Both the position numbers and the translations under genes were made by a program. A DNA stretch of 64,000 nucleotides from Bacteriovoracaceae bacterium (GTDB lineage Bacteria; Bdellovibrionota; Bacteriovoracia; Bacteriovoracales; Bacteriovoracaceae), in contig JABIHA010000138.1 in NCBI GenBank assembly GCA_018649885.1, forward strand, positions 1 through 64,000. Reading direction: 5' to 3'. Every line of letters begins with the position of its first letter. Positions within the stretch are counted from its first letter, which is position 1. Under the pieces are notes generated by a model. That model was given only the letters and a program-made list of their open reading frames with translations, ran no database searches and was not told the origin of the DNA. Shown in pieces: positions 59,430 to 64,000 of the stretch.

Positions 59430-61153
59430 AAGTCTTAGTACATGCACACGATGCACCTAATACATTTTTAAGTAAGTATATAATCTCATATGACCATAAA
59501 GTGATTGCTAAGCAATTTTTATGGTTGGGCATGGTATTTCTCGCTATAGGCGGATTGATGGCCATGTTGATAAGGTGGACTTTGGCAAATCCAGGTGTTC
59601 CGATGCCTTTTTTTGGCCATCTTCTCTTCCCAAATAGTGGCGGAGTTGTTCCCCCCGATTCATATGCCATGCTCTTTACTGAACATGGAACAATTATGAT
59701 TTTTTGGGCCATCACTCCCATACTTATTGGGGCCTTTGGCAATCTTTTGATTCCCCTTCAAATTGGTGCCAGGGATATGATTTTTCCCACGCTCAATATG
59801 CTCTCTTTTCATTTTACCTTTGTTTCAGGTGTCATTATGCTATTAGCACTTTGTACACCTCTTGGTGGTGCTGCTGGTGGATGGACTGCCTACCCCACTC
59901 TTTCGTTGAATTTGGGTAGCCCTGGAGCGGGACAAACCTTGTGGGCCATCGCTATTTTTCTTTTTGGTATTTCTTCAACTATGGGGGCCATCAATTATAT
60001 CACGACAGTGATATGCCTTAGGGCCCCAGGCATGGGTTATTTTGATATGCCTCTTGCTGTATGGGGACTTCTTTTAACAGCGATTTTAAATGCTATCTTT
60101 GTTCCAGTTCTTGGAGCAGGTGGGCTACTGCTTGTTTTTGATAGGGTATTTGAAACCCAATATTTCTTGGCGGGAGCTGCTGCTACTTCTGGAACAGGGG
60201 ATCCTATTTTATTCCAACACGTATTTTGGATCTTTGGTCACCCCGAAGTGTACATCCTTATACTGCCGGCTTGGGGAATTGTTTCAGATCTTTTGTCTTT
60301 CTTTTCAAGAAAACCAGCATTTGGATATAAGGCCACTGCACTTTCAATGTGTGCTATTACCGTTTTGTCTACACTCGTTTACGGTCACCACATGTTTACG
60401 ACTCAGATGTCACCACTTCTTACTCAAAGTTTTATGACTCTTACAATGACGATCTCAATTCCATCGGCCATCTTTTTCGCCAATTGGCTTGGGACTTTAT
60501 ACAAAGGATCGATCCGCTTCACTTCTCCCATGCTTTTTTCATTGGGAGTTGTTTTTGTTTTCGGTCTAGGTGGTTTAACAGGTCTTTATCTTGGAACTAC
60601 TACCACAGACTTCTATCTTCACGACACTTACTTTGTTGTGGGTCACTTTCATTACACCATGGCAGCTTCTGTATTTTTAGCTGGCTTTGGAGCAATCTAT
60701 TTTTGGTGGCCAAAAATGTACGGTACGATGCTTAATGAGAGGCTTGCTAAAGCTCATTTTTGGGCAACCATACTTCCTCTCAACGGTGTGTTTATGGGGA
60801 TGATGATGATGGGCTATGCGGGGATGCATAGAAGACTTTACAATCCCTTCATCTATGACTTTCTTAAAAAACTAATACCAATGAATAATTTTGTTACAAC
60901 TTGTGCGATCCTAATGGGTTTTGCACAGATTTTCTTTATCACCAATCTTATTTGGACTTATTTTAAAGGTGAGCAGGCTTCTGATAATCCGTGGGAAGTG
61001 GGAACACTTGAATGGACTACACCTTCTCCGGTTCCACACTATAACTTTAAATCTATCCCAATTGTTAAGTGTGGACCCCACGAACTTGGGAATCCTAAAT
61101 TGACTACGGGAAGAGACTTTCAATATCAGACAGAGGAATTGGTAGAAGTTTAA
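59426..61153 (+). CDS. coxA: Cytochrome c oxidase subunit I, K-channel Lys replaced
   Basis: 575 residues with 12 or more TM helices. Ligands are complete: His87 and His409 for the low-spin haem, His407 for the haem a3, and His272, His321 and His322 for CuB, with the crosslinking Tyr276 in GHPEVY. Glu274 (HPEV) and Asp117 (GARDMIF) for the D-channel are present. At the K-channel Lys position, where P-T-G-I-K is usual, the sequence is PSAIFFANW, with Phe350. It thus resembles A-family oxidases but lacks the usual K-channel residue. Coupled to coxB and coxC by overlaps. Confidence 0.94.
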   Translation: MKVLVHAHDAPNTFLSKYIISYDHKVIAKQFLWLGMVFLAIGGLMAMLIRWTLANPGVPMPFFGHLLFPNSGGVVPPDSYAMLFTEHGTIMIFWAITPILIGAFGNLLIPLQIGARDMIFPTLNMLSFHFTFVSGVIMLLALCTPLGGAAGGWTAYPTLSLNLGSPGAGQTLWAIAIFLFGISSTMGAINYITTVICLRAPGMGYFDMPLAVWGLLLTAILNAIFVPVLGAGGLLLVFDRVFETQYFLAGAAATSGTGDPILFQHVFWIFGHPEVYILILPAWGIVSDLLSFFSRKPAFGYKATALSMCAITVLSTLVYGHHMFTTQMSPLLTQSFMTLTMTISIPSAIFFANWLGTLYKGSIRFTSPMLFSLGVVFVFGLGGLTGLYLGTTTTDFYLHDTYFVVGHFHYTMAASVFLAGFGAIYFWWPKMYGTMLNERLAKAHFWATILPLNGVFMGMMMMGYAGMHRRLYNPFIYDFLKKLIPMNNFVTTCAILMGFAQIFFITNLIWTYFKGEQASDNPWEVGTLEWTTPSPVPHYNFKSIPIVKCGPHELGNPKLTTGRDFQYQTEELVEV

Positions 61154-61740
61154 TGGAAACAATTGATTTAACCATAGATCCAAAGAAAAGAAAGATAGCT
61201 GGTGAGGTCGCTTCAACTGTGGCCATGGTGTCTTTTGCTATGCTTTTTGGAACTCTGTTTATGGGCTACGCTGTTTTTAGGGCCCAACAAGTTGTTTGGC
61301 CCCCTATGGGTCTTAGTCTTCCTCCACTTTTTTATCCAACTCAGTCTACTATTGTGATTGGAATCAGTTCACTATTTTATGAGGGATTTCGTCATTTTGT
61401 AGAAAGGGACGATTTAGGGAAGGCAAAAATTTGTCTTGTGGCCACACTTGCATTTGGGCTGGCCTTTATTTTTTGTCAGGTGAAGTTGTGGGAAGTGTTA
61501 GAGCTCTCAGGAGTTTATCATTACTCTGGAATTTTTGGCTCTGTGGTTTTTGGTTATACATGGATTCATACTGCTCATGTTGTGCTGGGAATTAGCTCTC
61601 TATTGTATTTAGTTTTACCCACTTTTTTTGGGGTTTTAGGTTCTGCAAATTTAAAAAGCTCAGCAGGACATATAGGAAAGTTTTGGCACTTTTTAGGTAT
61701 AGTCTGGTTAATAGTTTATTTAATGATATTTTTATTTTAA
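61153..61740 (+). CDS. coxC: Cytochrome c oxidase subunit III
   Basis: 195 residues with five TM helices, the compact form of subunit III. GTLFMGYAVFRAQQVVWPP is the first helix end, STIVIGISSLFYEGFRHF the second, and GYTWIHTAHVVLGISSLLYL carries the conserved His. Its ATG overlaps the coxA stop by one base (TAATG). It stabilises subunit I and D-channel proton uptake. It is shorter than the seven-helix mitochondrial type, as in many bacterial caa3/quinol oxidases. Confidence 0.9.
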   Translation: METIDLTIDPKKRKIAGEVASTVAMVSFAMLFGTLFMGYAVFRAQQVVWPPMGLSLPPLFYPTQSTIVIGISSLFYEGFRHFVERDDLGKAKICLVATLAFGLAFIFCQVKLWEVLELSGVYHYSGIFGSVVFGYTWIHTAHVVLGISSLLYLVLPTFFGVLGSANLKSSAGHIGKFWHFLGIVWLIVYLMIFLF

Positions 61741-61756
61741 TAAAAGGTTCAACTTT

Positions 61757-62641
61757 ATGAATCAGAAAATTTTTGTTCTGTTTGCATTATCTCTAAGTCT
61801 TGTCTCATGTATGCAAAGCCATGAGCTTCCAGAAGAAATTACTTTGGCGGGAGCAGGCGTTGTTACAAAAGATACACTTTATTTGGGTAAAACAACTTAT
61901 ATGGAATATTGTTTTGCCTGCCACGGTGTAAATGGAGATGGTAAAGGTGTTGCCTCAAAAGGTTTAATTCCACCACCAAGAGATTTCACTCAGGGTATTT
62001 ATAAATTTGGTTGGGTTATGGCAGGTGATTTGCCTACAGATGATGACTTTAAGAGAATTATTAGAAAAGGCCTTCATGGAACGGCGATGCTTAAGTGGGA
62101 TATTGGAGACAAGAGATTAAATGCTGTTATTCAGTACTTAAAAACTTTTGCACCTAAAGTGTGGAAAGGTAGTGATAAAAAAGTCGGCAAATGGGTAGAT
62201 ATTGGAGCTGATCCCTACACCATAGCAAGAAAGAGTCATGCCATCGCCAAGGGAGCTGAAGTCTATCACAGCGTAGCTATGTGTCAGACATGTCACAGAG
62301 CTTATGGCACAAAAGCTGAGTTAAGCCGCTGGAATCAAAAATATAACGGTGAGCCTTTGACAGAATTCGACCAAGATATGTACAAACTCAAGACACAAGA
62401 ATCTGAGTTTGGCGTTAATACCCTTCCGCCGGATTTTACCTGGCATGAGGTGAGATCCGCAGATACTGTAAGCGAGATTGCCCTTAGGGTGGCAGCTGGA
62501 GTATCAGGTACAGCAATGCCAGCTTGGAAAGATACCATTGAAGACAATGAAATTTGGGCCGTGTCCTATTACATTCGAAGCTTGATGGATCTTAAACACA
62601 CCCCTGGTAGGGCCTCTCTCATGAGGAAGCTGGAGAACTAA
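61757..62641 (+). CDS. Dihaem cytochrome c lipoprotein
   Basis: 294 residues. The lipobox LVSC (Cys18) anchors it in the membrane. Two haem c sites, CFACH (52-56) and CQTCH (176-180), and Met111 (HGTAMLKW) and Met254 (SGTAMPAW) as likely sixth ligands give two class I cytochrome domains. It probably delivers electrons from the quinol side to CuA of CoxB, replacing the fused domain of caa3 oxidases. It sits within the operon between coxC and the SCO gene, 16 bp and 3 bp away. Confidence 0.93.
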   Translation: MNQKIFVLFALSLSLVSCMQSHELPEEITLAGAGVVTKDTLYLGKTTYMEYCFACHGVNGDGKGVASKGLIPPPRDFTQGIYKFGWVMAGDLPTDDDFKRIIRKGLHGTAMLKWDIGDKRLNAVIQYLKTFAPKVWKGSDKKVGKWVDIGADPYTIARKSHAIAKGAEVYHSVAMCQTCHRAYGTKAELSRWNQKYNGEPLTEFDQDMYKLKTQESEFGVNTLPPDFTWHEVRSADTVSEIALRVAAGVSGTAMPAWKDTIEDNEIWAVSYYIRSLMDLKHTPGRASLMRKLEN

Positions 62642-62644
62642 AAA

Positions 62645-63292
62645 ATGGAATTAAGTGCAGGAAAAATTCGCCAAGATAATAAATTGCAAAAAGTTTTGGC
62701 CAGTAAGTGGTTTTGGGTTCTCTCAATTTGCTTTTTATTTTCCTATCCTCTTATAAGGGCGGTTAATAGAGAGCTTCCTCCACCCAGACCAACCCTATAT
62801 CAAGTTCCAGAGTTTACACTTAAAAATGAGATGAATAAGCCTTTTGGTTCAAAAGATCTTAAAGGCAAGGTATACGTGGCCAGTTTTTTCTTCACAAGTT
62901 GTTCTGCCACTTGTCCAAAACTTATGGCCAAGATGCAAAAAATCCAAAAAAGAGTTAGAGGTTTAAGACAAACCATTGCTCTTGTTTCTTTTACTGTTGA
63001 TCCAGAAGAAGATTCACCAGAAAAACTTTTTAAGTTTTCAAGAAAGTACAAGGCCAATCCCTATATTTGGCGTTTTTTAACTGGTGAACGAGAAGTTTTA
63101 ACGAAGCTTTTGGTAAAAGGTTTTAAGGTTCCCATGAGCGGAGTAAAAGATCCTGACATTGTTGATTTGGCCCACACTGAAAAGTTTGTCCTTGTTGATA
63201 AAGTTGGCGGGATAAAGGGTTATTATGGAACTGATCAAAGCGGTATTGATAGAATGATGATTGATATTGGGTTACTTGCTAATGGAATTTAA
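62645..63292 (+). CDS. SCO1/SenC copper chaperone
   Basis: 215 residues. An N-terminal TM anchor (about 21-37) is followed by a thioredoxin fold. CSATC (86-90) with His177 (DLAHTEKF) form the copper site, and FTVDPEEDSPEKL is a family signature. It loads copper into the CuA centre of CoxB. It begins 3 bp after the cytochrome c gene stop. Length is usual for SCO proteins. Confidence 0.94.
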   Translation: MELSAGKIRQDNKLQKVLASKWFWVLSICFLFSYPLIRAVNRELPPPRPTLYQVPEFTLKNEMNKPFGSKDLKGKVYVASFFFTSCSATCPKLMAKMQKIQKRVRGLRQTIALVSFTVDPEEDSPEKLFKFSRKYKANPYIWRFLTGEREVLTKLLVKGFKVPMSGVKDPDIVDLAHTEKFVLVDKVGGIKGYYGTDQSGIDRMMIDIGLLANGI

Positions 63293-63341
63293 ATTAGGCC
63301 CAAGATAGTTATAGCAATGGATTGTAAATTAGGAGTGAGCA

Positions 63342-63629
63342 GTGAGTGATCAAACAGAGCATAAGAGTCATAAGAAAGAATATTTCCTAGTCTTTTTGGC
63401 CCTTGGTGTACTGACTTTAATTGAACTTTTTATCCCTGGTACTAAAGGTCTTTCTACCTTTGCCAAGGGAAGCGCTCTGACTTTTTTAGCAGTTGGAAAG
63501 GCATGTCTTGTTGCCTATTTTTATATGCACCTAAAAGATGAGACAAGGTATATGAAATACCTTGCAATGGTTCCCATTTCTGCAGCTTTTTATGCTGTAG
63601 TCGTTGTCTTAGAATCAATGTTTCGCTAA
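63342..63629 (+). CDS. Cytochrome c oxidase subunit IV (prokaryotic type)
   Basis: 95 residues with three TM helices. YFLVFLALGVLTLIELFIPG, then LTFLAVGKACLVAYFYMHL and a third helix LAMVPISAAFYAVVVVLE match the short bacterial subunit IV family (CtaF/CyoD-like). KACLVAYFYMHLKDE is the most recognisable motif. The start is GTG 63342 with GGAGTGAGC upstream. It is a structural or assembly subunit; position 49 bp after SCO supports operon membership. Confidence 0.9.
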   Translation: MSDQTEHKSHKKEYFLVFLALGVLTLIELFIPGTKGLSTFAKGSALTFLAVGKACLVAYFYMHLKDETRYMKYLAMVPISAAFYAVVVVLESMFR

Positions 63630-63647
63630 TAATCGAGGTTTTTTACC

Positions 63648-63824
63648 ATGGCAGGAAAGCAACACCCCACATCACTGGCCAGCAGATCTATAGAAGATCT
63701 TGTTCATTACAAACCAGACCAATTTAAGTTTCCTACTTGGGGAGCGGTTATTGTATTGATCGCAGCTTTTATAATCTTAAAAATGTTTATTTATATAAAA
63801 GACTCTAAAAGGCATGGGAAATAA
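63648..63824 (+). CDS. 58-aa single-TM peptide at end of oxidase operon
   Basis: 58 residues. A soluble N-terminus (SLASRSIEDLVHYKPDQFKF) is followed by one TM helix (WGAVIVLIAAFIILKMFIYI) and a basic tail (KDSKRHGK). It starts 18 bp after subunit IV with CGAGG upstream, and ends 1 bp before the opposite gene. Small single-helix subunits occur in many cytochrome oxidases, so it may be one; no family is recognised. Confidence 0.65.
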   Translation: MAGKQHPTSLASRSIEDLVHYKPDQFKFPTWGAVIVLIAAFIILKMFIYIKDSKRHGK

Positions 63825-63825
63825 T

Positions 63826-64000
63826 TTATTGACTGAGCTTTTCTTGCTCGTCTGTGCTGGCTTTACGCTCTTTTTTTAACGAGAGTTCCATTTCGCTGAT
63901 TTTTAATTTGAACTCACCGCATATTTCTAAAAACTGATCGATTTCTTTTTTACTAGGTCCTGTGGGTTTTAAATTGGGCCCAACACTTTTAGTTTGAAGC
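63826..64000 (-). CDS. Partial charged helical protein, C-terminal end
   Basis: Only the last 57 residues are inside the window. They include KPTGPSKKEIDQFLEICGEF and a Lys/Glu-rich helix (ISEMELSLKKERKAS), consistent with a coiled coil. It converges on the oxidase operon. Nothing more can be said without the rest. Confidence 0.55.
   Translation of the reverse strand, partial: LQTKSVGPNLKPTGPSKKEIDQFLEICGEFKLKISEMELSLKKERKASTDEQEKLSQ

Overview
The window is AT-rich, densely coded chromosomal DNA from a Gram-negative bacterium. It encodes many small Sec-exported proteins and lipoproteins, a large set of secreted hydrolases, a TIGR02147-family regulator, an HD-GYP protein and an aerobic cytochrome oxidase operon. 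This mix most resembles the predatory Bdellovibrionota, with Bacteriovoracales/Halobacteriovorax-like organisms as the best guess. That placement is inference from gene content, because no rRNA or other phylogenetic marker is present.

Layout. 1-5.5 kb is an accessory zone: an ankyrin-repeat gene, an array of 18-bp motifs at alternating 32/29-bp steps, a mobile mystery protein A/B (HTH + Fic) pair behind a palindromic operator candidate, a frameshifted TraB/GumN-like lipoprotein, and a complete 1607-bp insertion sequence with terminal inverted repeats and a 4-bp target duplication. 5.6-15.3 kb holds mostly secreted proteins: a matrixin-like zincin coupled to a TIGR02147 regulator, a DUF3820 protein, a secreted FAD-linked oxidase, an RRM protein, a methyltransferase, envelope proteins of unknown function and a decayed gene. 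15.5-21.4 kb is an oligopeptide ABC importer operon (D-F-A-B-C) whose OppC has an enlarged periplasmic loop. 21.4-45.2 kb alternates short convergent and divergent units that encode zinc proteases (HExxH types, M64), a papain-like protease, a chymotrypsin-fold protease, a proline iminopeptidase, a GDPD, an SGNH hydrolase, a beta-lactamase-fold hydrolase, a Cys-repeat protein, a haem-b-like membrane protein, an HD-GYP phosphodiesterase and an acetoacetate decarboxylase-like protein. 45.2-46.3 kb is decayed DNA with an HNH endonuclease fragment.

47-55.6 kb encodes tryptophan catabolism by the kynurenine route as two divergent operons: kynU-kmo on the minus strand, and SDR-kynB-aldehyde dehydrogenase-RidA-3-HAO-ACMSD-kynA on the plus strand. 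Together they should take tryptophan through 3-hydroxyanthranilate to 2-aminomuconate and 4-oxalocrotonate. 57.3-63.8 kb is a haem-copper oxidase operon: a small membrane protein, ctaB, coxB, coxA, coxC, a dihaem cytochrome c lipoprotein, a SCO copper chaperone, subunit IV and a 58-aa membrane peptide. Subunit I has Phe where the conserved K-channel Lys is expected.

Working picture: secreted proteases and Opp take in peptides, the kynurenine operons burn aromatic carbon, and the oxidase respires the electrons. I found no rRNA, tRNA or CRISPR. The most unusual items are the repeat array with the Fic pair, the five-fold Cys-bounded repeat protein, and the oxidase lacking the K-channel lysine.
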